Positions 32,118 to 42,085 of a DNA stretch of 64,000 nt are shown piece after piece. The first letter of the stretch is position 1; every line of letters begins with the position of its first letter. Origin of the DNA: Culex pipiens pallens (lineage: Eukaryota > Arthropoda > Insecta > Diptera > Culicidae); assembly GCF_016801865.2 (NCBI RefSeq), contig NC_068937.1, positions 33,197,692 through 33,261,691 of the forward strand. The letters are read 5' to 3'. A program made the translations under genes and the position numbers. The notes under the pieces were generated by a model that was not told where the DNA came from, did not search any database, and worked only from the letters and a program-made list of their open reading frames with translations.

Positions 32118-32738
32118 GTTTGCGAAGAAACGCGATAAACTAAACGAAAATGAAAATTATGAAACTAAACGCAAAAGTAAAAAAGCAGAAAAGAAAAAAA
32201 AAACTAACTGAGAAAAAAAAAAACTATGAGAAAAAAAAAAAAAAAACTAAACGCTAACAAAAAACTCGCCTTTCGCACTCACCGCCGAACTGGCCGCACT
32301 GGCTGCCGCCCGCAGCGGGATGCGCGGGAAGCTCGTTTGCGCGCGCTTGTTGTTGTTGTTGTTGTGCTGCCTGCTGCCACCCACGTAAACAACGGGGGTT
32401 GTCTCCGACCTGGCCTGGCCGAAAACTGGTCCGCCGACCGCAGTCGACTCTCCGGGGCCGTTTCCACCGACCAACGACCGTCTCTCGCCTCAGCTGCCTC
32501 CGCAGCCGCTGCTGCTGACTCCTCCTGCTGCTGCTGCTCGGATACGGGAACTCGTTTCTTCTCCGCCGCTGCACCGCCGCCGTGTCCACGACGACCAGAT
32601 TGTGGCCTCTCTGACCACCGGAACGGGCTTGTCCGCTCGCACACGCCTCGGAATCGCCGTGAAAAACGCGCCAAACACACCGCGAAAAAACACGACTAGC
32701 CGCTGAGACTTCTGCCGGAGCAATGAAGCTTTATCATT

Positions 32739-32780
32739 GTGAACAATAATATTACCAATGTGAACAATAATATTACCAAT
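32739..32780. repeat. 21-bp tandem duplication
   Basis: GTGAACAATAATATTACCAAT occurs twice in direct succession immediately outside the target duplication of retrotransposon copy 1. Confidence 0.85.
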
Positions 32781-32941
32781 TTAGTTGAATTTTAGAACTC
32801 AATCAACGAATCGCCTCTATATATACATGTACATTCTCAATACATTTATTTGTGTATGAACCGAGAAGAGGAAGCCCCCATTCACCTAGGTGGATTAAGT
32901 AACGTTTTAATTTCGCAATCAAACCTTTATGCCAAACACTG

Positions 32942-34717
32942 TCAAATGTCAAATGACTTTTCTATGTCTAGAAGAGCAGCGCCAGTAGAATAGCCCTCAG
33001 ATTTGTTGCTTCGAATCAAATTCGAAACTCTCAATAACTGATGAGTAGTTGAATGCCCAAGGCGAAATCCAAACTGCTCATCAGCGAAAATTGAATTTTC
33101 ATTAATGTGCGTCATCATTCTATTAAGAATTATCCTTTCGAATAATTTACTAATAGATGAAAGCAAACTAATTGGCCGATAGCTTGAGGCTTCAGCAGGA
33201 TTTTTGTCCGGTTTCAAAATCGGAACTACTTTGGCATTTTTCCAACTACTGGGAAAATATGCCAAATCAAAACATTTGTTGCAAATTTTGACCAAGCTAC
33301 TTAAAGTTGCTTCAGGTAATTTTTTAATTAAAATGTAAAAAATGCCATCCTCACCAGGGGCTTTCATATTTTTAAATTTTTTGATAATAGATTTTATTTC
33401 ATTCAGATCCGTATTAAAAACTTCATCTGATGAAAATTCTTGTTCAACAATATTCTGAAATTCTATTGAAATTTGATCTTCAATAGGACTCAAAACATTT
33501 AAGTTGAAATTATGAGCACTCTCAAACTGCTGAGCAAGTTTTTGAGCTTTCTCCCCGTTAGTTAACAGAATATTATCACCATCTTTTAAAGAAGGGATTG
33601 GTTTTTGAGGTTTCTTAAGAACCTTTGAAAGTTTCCAAAAAGGTTTGGAATAAGGTTTAATTTGTTCGACATCTCTTGCGAACTTTTCATTTCGCAGGAG
33701 AGTGAATCTGTGGTCAATAACCTTTTGCAAATCTTTTTGAATTCGCTTCAGTGCAGGATCACGAGAACGTTGATACTGTCTTCGGCGAACATTTTTCAGA
33801 CGAATCAAAAGCTGAAGATCGTCATCAATAATGGGAGAATCAAATTTGACTTGGACTTTAGGAATAGCAATATTCCTAGCATCCAAAATTGCATTAGTTA
33901 AAGATTCCAAGGCTGAATCAATATCAGCTTTGGTTTCTAAAACAAAATCATGATTTAAATTATTCTCAATATGATGCTGATACCTGTCCCAATTAGCTTT
34001 GTGGTAATTAAACACAGAACTATTGGGACTGGTAACTGCTTCATGAGAAAGTGAAAAAGTTACTGGAAGATGATCAGAATCAAAATCAGCATGAGTCACT
34101 AAAGGACCACAATACTGACTTTGATTTGTCAAAACCAAATCAATTGTTGATGGATTTCTAACAGAAGAAAAGCAAGTTGGTCCATTCGGGTATAAAACCG
34201 AATAAAGACCAGAAGTGCAATCTCTGAATAGAATTTTACCATTGGAATTTACTTTTGAATTATTCCAAGATTGGTGTTTGGCATTAAAATCACCGATGAT
34301 CAAAAATCGAGATCTATGCCGAGTAAGTTTATTCAAATCCCCTTTGAAATAATTTTTATTTTCCCCAGTGCATTGGAAAGGCAAATATGCAGCTGCAATC
34401 ATAATTTTCCCAAAAGAAGTTTCAAGTTCAATGCCCAAACTTTCAATAACTTTTAACTTAAAGTCACGTAACGTGCTATAAGTCATGCTACGGTGGATAA
34501 CTATTGCAACTCCACCGCCATTTCGATTCATTCTGTTATTGGTTATAACTTTATAATCTGGATCACTTTTCAAATAAGTGCCAGTTTTTAAAAATGTTTC
34601 GGTTATAACAGCAACATGCACGTTATGAACTCGTAAAAAGTTGAAAAATTCATTTTCTTTCGCTTTTAAAGAGCGAGCATTAAAATTCATAATATTGATG
34701 GAATTACTTAGATCCAT
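32942..34717 (-). pseudogene. ORF2: endonuclease plus partial RT, broken at motif A
   Basis: 591 residues with an APE-type endonuclease (MNFNARSLKAKENEF, TETFLKTG, IGDFNAKHQSW, DSDHLPV) and RT fingers (SSYRPISLLSSISKLFER, EQFGFRLGHSTTHQ). The frame ends at motif A (LDIEKSFD) because seven bases (ATTTGAC) are duplicated in tandem; past the duplication the frame resumes as SVWHKGLIAKLKR before similarity is lost near 32905. The ORF overlaps the ORF1 end by 14 bases. It is Jockey clade, Juan-like. Confidence 0.8.
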
Positions 34718-36095
34718 GATTAAACTTCAGGGTAAGAACAACATCATTCGCAAATTTTAATCCAATCTGTATTGCTTCCATCATGGATGTAGCATTACTC
34801 ATTGTTTGAATCAAACCAAACAGTGAGTTTTGCAAAAAAGTCATTTTTTCAAACGTAACATCGCCGAGATCAGAAGATCCCAAAGCGTTGCCAGCAGAAA
34901 AATTTTCAAATGAAATTTGAGGTACCTGCCCAATTTGAAAATTGGTAGAGGATTTAAAATTCGTGGATGAACCCGAACCCGAAACGACTTTGGCATAAGA
35001 AATACCATTAGTGTTACCTAACTTTTCCACGGTAGGGGTATTGTTCGAGTGAGACAGCACGAACGTTTGATTTAAAGATGCAGGTACAACCTGACTTTGA
35101 GAAAATTTCGGTTTGGATTTCGGCTGATGCTTAGCACGAGAATCCAAAACCTTTTTTCTGATGGGGCAATCCCAGAAATTTGATTTGTGATTTCCACCAC
35201 AATTTGCACATTTAAATTGGGTGACTTCTTTCACGGGACAATTGTCCTTGTCGTGAGAAGAATCCCCGCAAACCATGCATTTTGGAACCATGGCGCAATG
35301 ATCAGTACCGTGACCGAATGCCTGGCAACGCCGGCACTGGGTCAGGTTCTGGCCATTACCGCCATGTTTCTTAAAATGCTCCCACTTTACCCGTACATGG
35401 AACAAAAACTGAACTTTGTCCAAAAGTTTCAAATTGTTGATTTCATTTCTGTTGAAATGAATCAGATAAAATTGTGAAGTCAAACCAAAGCGAGAAATAT
35501 TCCCGTTTGATTTTTTCTTCATTGGTATTACTTGGGATGGGGCAAAACCAAGCAACACCTTAAGTTCGTTTTTGATCTCATCCACCGACAAGTCGTTGGA
35601 GAGACCTTTCAGGACCGCCTTGAATGGACGAGCATTCTTGGTCTCATACGTGTAGAAATTGTGTTTGTGGTTTTTCAAATAACCAACAAAAGTTTGGTGA
35701 TCTTGTAAAGATTCCGTCAACAAGCGACATTCTCCTCTTCGGCCAAGCTGGAACGAAACCTTCAAATTGCAAGTTTCCTTGCAATTCTTCAGTTGCGTTC
35801 GAAAGCTGGCCAAATCGGAGACGGAAGTCACTACAATTGGCGGAGCCTTTACTCGTTTCTCGACGGCAGAAGGCTCAGTACGAGGAGAAGGATCCTTGTC
35901 AACAGTTTCGGATAAAACACCGAAACTGTTTGCCAATGGAATTGGAGGATTGACCTCACATTCAGAATCAGAATCAGACCTCAGAAGAGGCTGTTTTCTT
36001 TTTCTGTTTCCGTTAGCCGATTTAGCGTTCAAACGCTTCACCGACGTAACGATCAAATCTTCAGAAGATTTGCGTTTACCTTTGTTTTGACGCAT
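34704..36095 (-). CDS. ORF1: gag-like zinc-knuckle protein of Jockey/Juan-like element
   Basis: 463 residues from MRQNKGKRKSSEDL. A basic N-terminus and a central conserved domain (about 100-240) are followed by knuckles CRRCQAFGHGTDHC, CMVCGDSSHDKDNC and CANCGGNHKSNFWDC at about 255-315. The frame is complete. It would bind the element RNA, but the linked ORF2 is broken, so this copy is not autonomous. The last 14 bases overlap the ORF2 start (ATGGATCTAAGTAA). Confidence 0.8.
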   Translation of the reverse strand: MRQNKGKRKSSEDLIVTSVKRLNAKSANGNRKRKQPLLRSDSDSECEVNPPIPLANSFGVLSETVDKDPSPRTEPSAVEKRVKAPPIVVTSVSDLASFRTQLKNCKETCNLKVSFQLGRRGECRLLTESLQDHQTFVGYLKNHKHNFYTYETKNARPFKAVLKGLSNDLSVDEIKNELKVLLGFAPSQVIPMKKKSNGNISRFGLTSQFYLIHFNRNEINNLKLLDKVQFLFHVRVKWEHFKKHGGNGQNLTQCRRCQAFGHGTDHCAMVPKCMVCGDSSHDKDNCPVKEVTQFKCANCGGNHKSNFWDCPIRKKVLDSRAKHQPKSKPKFSQSQVVPASLNQTFVLSHSNNTPTVEKLGNTNGISYAKVVSGSGSSTNFKSSTNFQIGQVPQISFENFSAGNALGSSDLGDVTFEKMTFLQNSLFGLIQTMSNATSMMEAIQIGLKFANDVVLTLKFNHGSK

Positions 36096-36324
36096 TTTGC
36101 AATCAAAGTTCTCTTAAAAAGATGGCTTCGTTTGTAAAATACAACAAAATTTCAGGTGGGGTTAGTCTTGAAAAGACTGTTTAGAATTTTGGAAAATAAC
36201 TCAGGTAGTCTTTAAAAAGACTGTGAATTTTGTTTGAAATAACTCTGAGCTTAGGTAGTAAAAAATACCGCAGCTCTAGTGTCCGTTCACCACGAAGGTT
36301 CGCAAGACACTGATGCGACCAACT

Positions 36325-36567
36325 TACAAGCAGCTTGTTCTCCAGCAGGTGGTGGTCGACGCAGTTGAACGCAAGCGAAAAGTCGACAAGTACCATGACG
36401 GTGCAGTTGTTGTTATCTAGGTTCCCGTAGATGTCGTGCGTTACCTTGGCAAGAGCAGTTATCGTTCCGAATCCTTTCCTGTATCCTGACTGATGTTTGG
36501 CCAGGAGCTGCAGGTTCGGGTTCTCGAGACGATCGATGATTTTGCAGGAGAGCCACCAAGAAGCCAT
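36325..36567 (-). pseudogene. RT fragment (fingers and motif A), CR1-like
   Basis: Residues such as LLAKHQSGYRKGFGTITALA and VLVDFSLAFNCVDHHLLENK give the RT finger region and motif A (FSLAF). Nothing recognisable precedes IIDRLENPNLQ or follows ENKLL. It ends next to the 5' end of the Jockey/Juan-like element. It may be the upstream part of the family whose C-terminal half is at 16878-17823, with motif A in one and motifs B and C in the other. Confidence 0.6.
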
Positions 36568-36783
36568 TTTGCGTCATTGGTATGTGCATACATGTTTCCA
36601 TCCAAATTTGACAGCGCTAAATATTTTAGAATCTGTATCTTGAGAACGTAATTTCTTATAAATTTGGTGTATTTGGTAAAGTTGTAATTACAGGTAAGGA
36701 AAATTCGAAACAATTTAACACAAAAAAAAATCGATTTGTACAAATCATAATTTTTGGAAATTCAATTCGTTTATATGTTGCAC

Positions 36784-36968
36784 ACACGGAGAAAAATTTG
36801 TTCCCAAGATCGTGAACAAGCATTCATGAAAATGAGAACAACGAACAAAGTGTTCAAATTGCATGGTACGATTTTGAAATACATTCCATGAAATTTGAAC
36901 ACTTTGTTCGTGGTTTCTATTTTCATGAATACTTGTTTACGATTTTTTGAACTCATTTTTCTCCGTGT
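36784..36968. mobile_element. Palindromic MITE with ACACGGAGAAAAAT termini
   Basis: ACACGGAGAAAAAT at the left is matched by ATTTTTCTCCGTGT at the right, and most of the interior is also inverted (GAACAAGCATTCATGAAAAT versus ATTTTCATGAATACTTG; GAACAAAGTGTTCAAATT versus AAATTTGAACACTTTGTTC). It is about 185 bp and could form a long hairpin. No clear target duplication. Confidence 0.7.
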
Positions 36969-37379
36969 AGAATTAACAAATACAACTTGTTTTTATGATT
37001 CAGCAAGGGCAAAACATATTTAGCAAGCAATGTTGTCTTTTTTTGTAAAAATCATATTTTTCGGAAAATATTCAATTCAAAATTTTAAAGTCAAAACTAA
37101 TATTTTCCTGCAAATTTCCTGTGAAAAATAATTTGTAAATTTCGGATGCAAATGATATTATTCCGTGTTAAGAAGCCAGGCTCCTCCATGGTTTCATTCT
37201 GGAAAAGAGAAATTCAATGGAGGCGCTTGGTTTTTTTTAAAAAATGATTTGATTTCATTCAAAGCCGAAATTAACTACATTATTCTTTCGCAGGGAATTC
37301 ACTGACTCAAACCTATCATACCTTGATGAAACCGAAGATATCAATCACAAAATTAACAAAAATCACTTGTTTATTGTTA

Positions 37380-38415
37380 TATGCTTTATTACACACTCTT
37401 TTCTTGTTTTGTATACACATCATGAGATTACACTTTTGTTTTTGGAACTTATCAATACTAGGGTCGATCTGATATACAGGTAAACAATCGCACTTAACTG
37501 TTTTCTTTATTTGTTTGTGTGTTCATTTGTGTGTGTTTTATGTTTGTTGCATGCTTTCGCAAAATAATTTTGTTTGCACTTTCGTTTTTTTGTAATCAAA
37601 TTTTCTCTAAAAGTTGCCTATTTCTTTATTTTTTCCCTAACTTTGTTTGCTGCCAATTGTTGTGTGGTTGTGTTTGTGTCTGTGTGCATATACAATGCGT
37701 GTCTTTGTGTTTGTATTTGTGTTTTATTATTGTTGGCTGCATCTGCTAAACGTACTCTGTTTTTTGTTTGTTTTATTCACTTCGATATACTCAAGGAACC
37801 AGTTTCTCTAGATATGTGCGACCAAAGAACCCAAAAACCTAGCCATCCTTACACGGTCTAAATAGCTCCCTATCTATAATATGTACTACTAAACGAAAGT
37901 CACCCACTCATTTTTTTTTCTCAAACGGAAAGAATTCAGTCAGTATTGGTTACACTCGCGAAAAGTGTCTACAGCTTCTCCGCCGCACTCGTTCCTAATA
38001 ATTCCTGTAAAATGTACCTAAAAATGTGGTTGTTTTGGTTTATTTGGTTTGTCTCGTGTTTTCTTGTATTAGCTCCATTAGAAGTTGGTCTCTCGATGAT
38101 TATCTCTCTATCGCTCGCGTCCCATCCCAAACGACTACTACACTTAAAACAGCTTATTCCATTCTCAGCACGCAGGGAGAGAGCAACTTATATTGCGTTT
38201 TCTACAAATTCTTTTATAATAATTCATATATAGGCTGTAATAAATATCAGAGTATATAGGTAGAAGTAAGATTGCAATAAATAACATTTGGTTTTCTTCA
38301 TTGGACTGATGATAATACGAGCAAGGCCTAGATTTCCATTCCTGTAGAGCTACCCACTAAGAAGATATAGAGTACGAAAATTTCCTCCAGTTGGATCAGC
38401 CAGTCGTGCATTCTC
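37380..38415 (-). other. Possible 3' UTR of the ERICH2-like gene
   Basis: Directly downstream of the stop at 38416 lies about 1 kb without recognised repeats, rich in T and GT on the plus strand, unlike the TE-filled flanks. On the minus strand an AATAAA signal occurs near 37393 (GTGTAATAAAGCATAT). This fits a 3' UTR, but there is no transcript evidence. Confidence 0.35.
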
Positions 38416-38615
38416 CTAGTCGTTGTTCGAGGACTTTGAGGAGGGTATAACTTTGGCGCGCAGCATCGCGACCAGCTTCGAGGCCAGGGGCGTACTCGGT
38501 TGAGACGACTTGGGCGGGACCGACTGCTCCTTCGAAGGTTGTTGTTGCACCACCTGTTGAGCCGGTTGAGCTGTTGTGGTGGCTTTGGGAGCAGTTTGCG
38601 GGCCGTTGTCGGAAT
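38416..38615 (-). CDS. ERICH2-like gene, terminal coding exon
   Basis: The acceptor CTCGTTCCAG precedes base 38615. Read in the phase left by the exon ending at 49766 (one base G plus AT), the exon gives DSDNGPQTAPKATT, a Q-, P- and S-rich stretch, and the basic C-terminus LASKLVAMLRAKVIPSSKS before TAG at 38418-38416 (66 codons including stop). This frame has no internal ATG, so the exon is easily missed. The joint is separated from the previous exon by about 11.15 kb. The matching phase, good acceptor and protein-like composition support the join; transcripts would settle it. Confidence 0.6.
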
Positions 38616-38660
38616 CTGGAACGAGATATCATTGCTATTTGAAGTTAGTAGTTTCAAAAA

Positions 38661-38927
38661 ACGGGTGCCACGATATCTCAACACTGCCTCGTCAAACCGG
38701 TTCCGTGTGCATGACAAATCCCGATTTTCAAAAAGTTTATTTAAAAAAAGATAAAAATATGTTTATGTTTTTCATATAAAAAATCACCAGTTTTTGATCT
38801 TTGTAATTTTTTAAACGGTAAATTTCAAAATCGGGCTTTGTCATGCACACGGGATATGTCCTGAGAGTCTTCACCCCAAATATCAGCCAATTTGGTCCAT
38901 CTAATCTCGAGATTTCGTGGCACCCGT
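38661..38927. mobile_element. Palindromic MITE next to the last splice acceptor
   Basis: ACGGGTGCCACGATATCTC at the left is inverted at the right (GAGATTTCGTGGCACCCGT), and inner arms (GTGTGCATGACAAATCCCGA / TCGGGCTTTGTCATGCACAC) extend the palindrome. It lies in the large intron and ends about 45 bp upstream of the acceptor at 38616. No coding capacity. Confidence 0.7.
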
Positions 38928-39806
38928 GAATCAACTCGATGTTTAGAGAAAAACGTTCACAAAGTTTGACAGTTCGCTTAGCTAATCACAAATCTTTGAG
39001 CTTAAATCGGCTCTTACTCAGTTTAATCATGAAATATCCTCATGAAACTGTCAGGAGTGATTGAAAATCATCTTTCAAGTGGATTAATTAAATTTTCTGT
39101 ATTTTTTTTTTTTTGTATTTATTAAGGACCTTTTAACTATGAGCCTTTCGGGTCCTTCTGTATTATTAAATTTTGTGATGTTCTACATGTATGTAAACCC
39201 TTAAGCCATTGTGTTCAAGCTTTCGAACAGCTAACTCAATGTATAAATTAGTTACTACTATTTCTTTTGGGCACATAGCAATATTGATAAACTTTGATTT
39301 TTGTTCATCGAAATCTGCATATCGATGCCCGTGTGCTATCTTGTTCTATCTAGATATGAATCTCAGCAAGCTTAATACAAGAGAGCACACTGGCATCACT
39401 AGCCACTGCAAATTTTGCATAGAAAAACTGAAATGTTTCTATAAATTAAAATTTTCACTGTAAAAAACTTGTCCAATTAATTATTATTTAATCAAATAAG
39501 GCACTTTTAGATTTTTCGCCAATTCTAGGAAACATTGTCTGGGACACTACAAAAATTGCTGCATACTTCTTTTTACTTGAAATATATAAAAAAAAATGTA
39601 AATAAAACCAGCCTAAGTTGACTCCTAATAAATTACATTTTTAAAAACATTGATAAAGTCACATAAAACAAGTGAATCTTCCAATCCTGAAATTGGTTGA
39701 AAAAATGATTTTTGGCGATTTTTTAGATCGAAGCCCGTCTAGAGGCGGGGTTGGGCTGTAGAGGGATGACTGTAATAAGTAAGCATATTGTGATACTTTT
39801 TGCTTC
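38928..39806. other. Intronic; short retroelement tail and dispersed repeat
   Basis: At about 39101-39165 a T-run followed by GTATTTATTAAGGACC and CTTTCGGGTCCTT looks like the minus-strand 3' tail of a heavily truncated retroelement. At about 39640-39780, AGATCGAAGCCCGTCTAGAGG and nearby sequence occur in inverse at about 62490-62690, so it is a dispersed repeat. No gene is seen. Confidence 0.4.
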
Positions 39807-39821
39807 AACATTTTGGAAGTT

Positions 39822-40426
39822 CATTGCTCCGGCAGAAGTCTCAGCGGTTAGTCGTGTTTTTTCGCGGTGTGTTTGGCGCGTTTTTCACGGCGATTCCGAG
39901 GCGTGTGCGAGCGGACAAGCCCGTTCCGGTGGTCAGAGAGGCCACAATCTGGTCGTCGTGGACACGGCGGCGGTGCAGCAGCGGAAGAGGAACGAGTTCC
40001 TGCATCCGAGCAGCAGCAGCAGGAGGAGTGAGCAGCAGCGGCCGCGGAGGCAGCTGAGGCGAGAGACGGTCGTTGGTCGGTGGAATCGGCCCCGGAGAGT
40101 CGACTGCGGTCGGCGGACCAGTTTTCGGCCAGGCCAGGTCGGAGACAACCCCGTTGTTTACGTGGCTGGCAGCAGGCAGCACAACAACAACAACAAGCGC
40201 GCGCAAACGAGCTTCCCGCGCATCCCGCTGCGGGCGGCAGCCAGTGCGGCCAGTTCGGCGGTGAGTGCGAAAGGCGAGTTTTTTGTTTGCTTTTAGTTTT
40301 TTTTTTTTTTTTTTTTTTTTTTTTCTCATAGTTTTTTTTTCCTGTTAGATTTTTTTTCTCATTTCTTCTGCGTTATTTTAGTCTTATTTTTGGTTTGATT
40401 AGTTTTCTTCCGTTTTTTCCTCAATC
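39822..40426 (+). promoter_or_regulatory. 5' UTR of retrotransposon copy 2 (presumed internal promoter)
   Basis: About 605 bp, markedly richer in GC than the surroundings, with CAG/CAA trinucleotide runs (AGCAGCAGCAGCAGG near 40010, ACAACAACAACAACAAGC near 40181) and a T-run at about 40298-40324. The same segment begins copy 1. Elements of this type carry their promoter downstream of the start, so the first bases (CATTGCTCCGGCAGAAGTCT) are likely transcribed. Open frames in several phases here are compositional. Confidence 0.5.
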
Positions 40427-42085
40427 ATGGATCCGACCGAGTCGGAACACGAGGAATCTGATTTCGATTCATCCATTGATGGTGACGAGGACGTGGAAAT
40501 GAAGGACTCTGTCTCGGGAGTTCCTTCAAACACCACCAACAGGGACCACTTCCTGAAGGATAAGGATGCTGACGGTAAAGGGGGATCCACGGACGGGTCT
40601 AAGAGGAAGAAGCGAAAGCGTCCTAAATCAGATCCGAATCCGGTTCCCCCTCAACCACCGATTCCTCCCTTGACTCCAGACCCGATTCCCCCCTTGACTC
40701 CAAACCCAATTCCTTCTCCCAATCCAGATCCAATTCCTCCTAAAACACCGGTGCCGAATCCGGATCCAAATCCCCCACCGCTCCTGAATCCTCATTCCCA
40801 AAAACCGATTCCTCGTCCTCGTCAGTATCAAGAGGGATCGCAAACGGAATGGGTGGTCTTCTTCCGGCCCAAACAGAAGCCGTTAAACTTTGTACAGATC
40901 ACCAAGGATTTGCAGAAGCACTATCCTGGGGTGGTCGAATGTACCAAGCTGAACAAGAGCAAGCTCCGCGTGATCGTGAACTCCGCGGTGCAAGCTAATC
41001 AGATCGTAACTGATCTGCGGTTCAGCATTGAGTACCGTGTTTGGATTCCGGCCCACAAAGTCGAGATCGACGGCGTGGTGACCGATGACAGTCTGTCGCT
41101 TGTCGACCTCTCAAGGGCGGTGGGACGCTTCAAGAACCCTAAACTTCCAGCTGTGGAGGTACTCGAGTGCCGGCAACTGGGCAACGTCACCACCGAGGGT
41201 GGCCAGAAGAAGTTCATTCCTTCTGCCTCGTTCCGGGTGACTTTTGCAGGGTCAGCTCTGCCGGACTACATTGAGCTGTACAAGCTTCGGCTTCCAGTTC
41301 GATTGTACGTTCCGCGAGTGATGAGCTGCGAAAACTGCCAGCAGTTGGGACACACCAAGACCTACTGCAGCAACAAGAGCAAGTGCTCAAAGTGCGCCGG
41401 CCCCCACAAGGACGTGGATTGCCAAAAGCAGGCTGAAAAATGCCTGCTTTGTGGCGGGGAACCGCACAAAACTCGACAGTGCCCAAAGTACAAGGAGCGC
41501 GAGGACAAGATGAAGCGATCCTTGAGGGAACGCTCCAAGAAGTCCTTCGCGGAAATCCTTAGTCAGGTGACCCACCCCAATCGCTTCGCTCCTTTGGCGG
41601 ACGAAGATTCGGGGGACGAAGATTCCGATGTGGAGGTCCTCTTCCAGAGAGACGAGGAAAGTGACTCTTCCGGACCAAACCCGAAGCGCAACAAGGCTTC
41701 CAAGTCCAGGAAAGCCGCTGGCGGCAAGGGTAAGGAAAGTGACTCGTTGAACTTCGAGGAGGATTTTCCTTTCGGTCCGTCGGGTAAGCCCGCTCCGAAG
41801 CCGGCACCGAAGCCGACACCGAAGCCGGCACCGATTCCTCTCAAGCCGCTGAAGCCCGTTCCCAAGCTGCCAAAGATCCCCCTAAAAACGGTTCCTCAAC
41901 CGAATCCGATCACCGATGCCTTCAAAGGAGTCCTTCCTTTTTCCACAATCGTGGAATGGCTGTGCTCTTTTGTGAGTGAACCGACGCGTTTAATCATAAA
42001 GCGGTTTGAGCCTCTCGCTAGACACATCGGGAAACAGCTTGCTAGCACGACGCCCCTCTTGTCGTTCATTTCCTTTGATGGGTAA
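40427..42085 (+). CDS. ORF1: gag-like protein, copy 2
   Basis: 552 residues with the same architecture as copy 1: acidic N-terminus (MDPTESEHEESDFDS), proline-rich repeat, central domain, then CCHC knuckles at about residues 300-355. Relative to copy 1 it has longer PKP repeats near residue 465 (PAPKPTPKPAPIP), which explains the 8-residue difference. It stops at TAA 42083-42085, inside the ORF2 start. Expected to be an RNA-packaging protein. Confidence 0.9.
   Translation: MDPTESEHEESDFDSSIDGDEDVEMKDSVSGVPSNTTNRDHFLKDKDADGKGGSTDGSKRKKRKRPKSDPNPVPPQPPIPPLTPDPIPPLTPNPIPSPNPDPIPPKTPVPNPDPNPPPLLNPHSQKPIPRPRQYQEGSQTEWVVFFRPKQKPLNFVQITKDLQKHYPGVVECTKLNKSKLRVIVNSAVQANQIVTDLRFSIEYRVWIPAHKVEIDGVVTDDSLSLVDLSRAVGRFKNPKLPAVEVLECRQLGNVTTEGGQKKFIPSASFRVTFAGSALPDYIELYKLRLPVRLYVPRVMSCENCQQLGHTKTYCSNKSKCSKCAGPHKDVDCQKQAEKCLLCGGEPHKTRQCPKYKEREDKMKRSLRERSKKSFAEILSQVTHPNRFAPLADEDSGDEDSDVEVLFQRDEESDSSGPNPKRNKASKSRKAAGGKGKESDSLNFEEDFPFGPSGKPAPKPAPKPTPKPAPIPLKPLKPVPKLPKIPLKTVPQPNPITDAFKGVLPFSTIVEWLCSFVSEPTRLIIKRFEPLARHIGKQLASTTPLLSFISFDG

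Larger units (their letters stand above)
26381..32725 (-). mobile_element. Full-length I-superfamily non-LTR retrotransposon, copy 1
   Basis: Target duplication AAGCTTTATCATT at 26370-26382 and 32726-32738 (the last TT overlaps the T-run). Order on the minus strand: ~610-bp 5' UTR, ORF1 (32117-30483), ORF2 (30490-26789), 3' UTR with direct repeats of GTTAGTTTTCCTTCA, then AATAAAAATAATTTTATGA and poly(A). All reading frames are intact. The copy is nearly identical to 39822-46180. It is inserted next to the broken Jockey/Juan-like element. Confidence 0.92.
32905..36290 (-). mobile_element. 3'-truncated Jockey/Juan-like retrotransposon
   Basis: The minus-strand order is a short 5' UTR (~36290-36096), ORF1, then ORF2 carrying endonuclease and the N-terminal half of RT. 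The RT stops being recognisable near 32905, after IAKLKR; motifs B and C and the 3' end are absent. Since these elements are usually truncated at the 5' end, loss of the 3' half points to a later deletion or rearrangement. Confidence 0.75.

Noticed and set aside
39751..40296. Separate gene in the GC-rich region before ORF1 of copy 2
   Set aside because: Present equally in copy 1, open in several frames on both strands, no domain; it is the retrotransposon 5' UTR.
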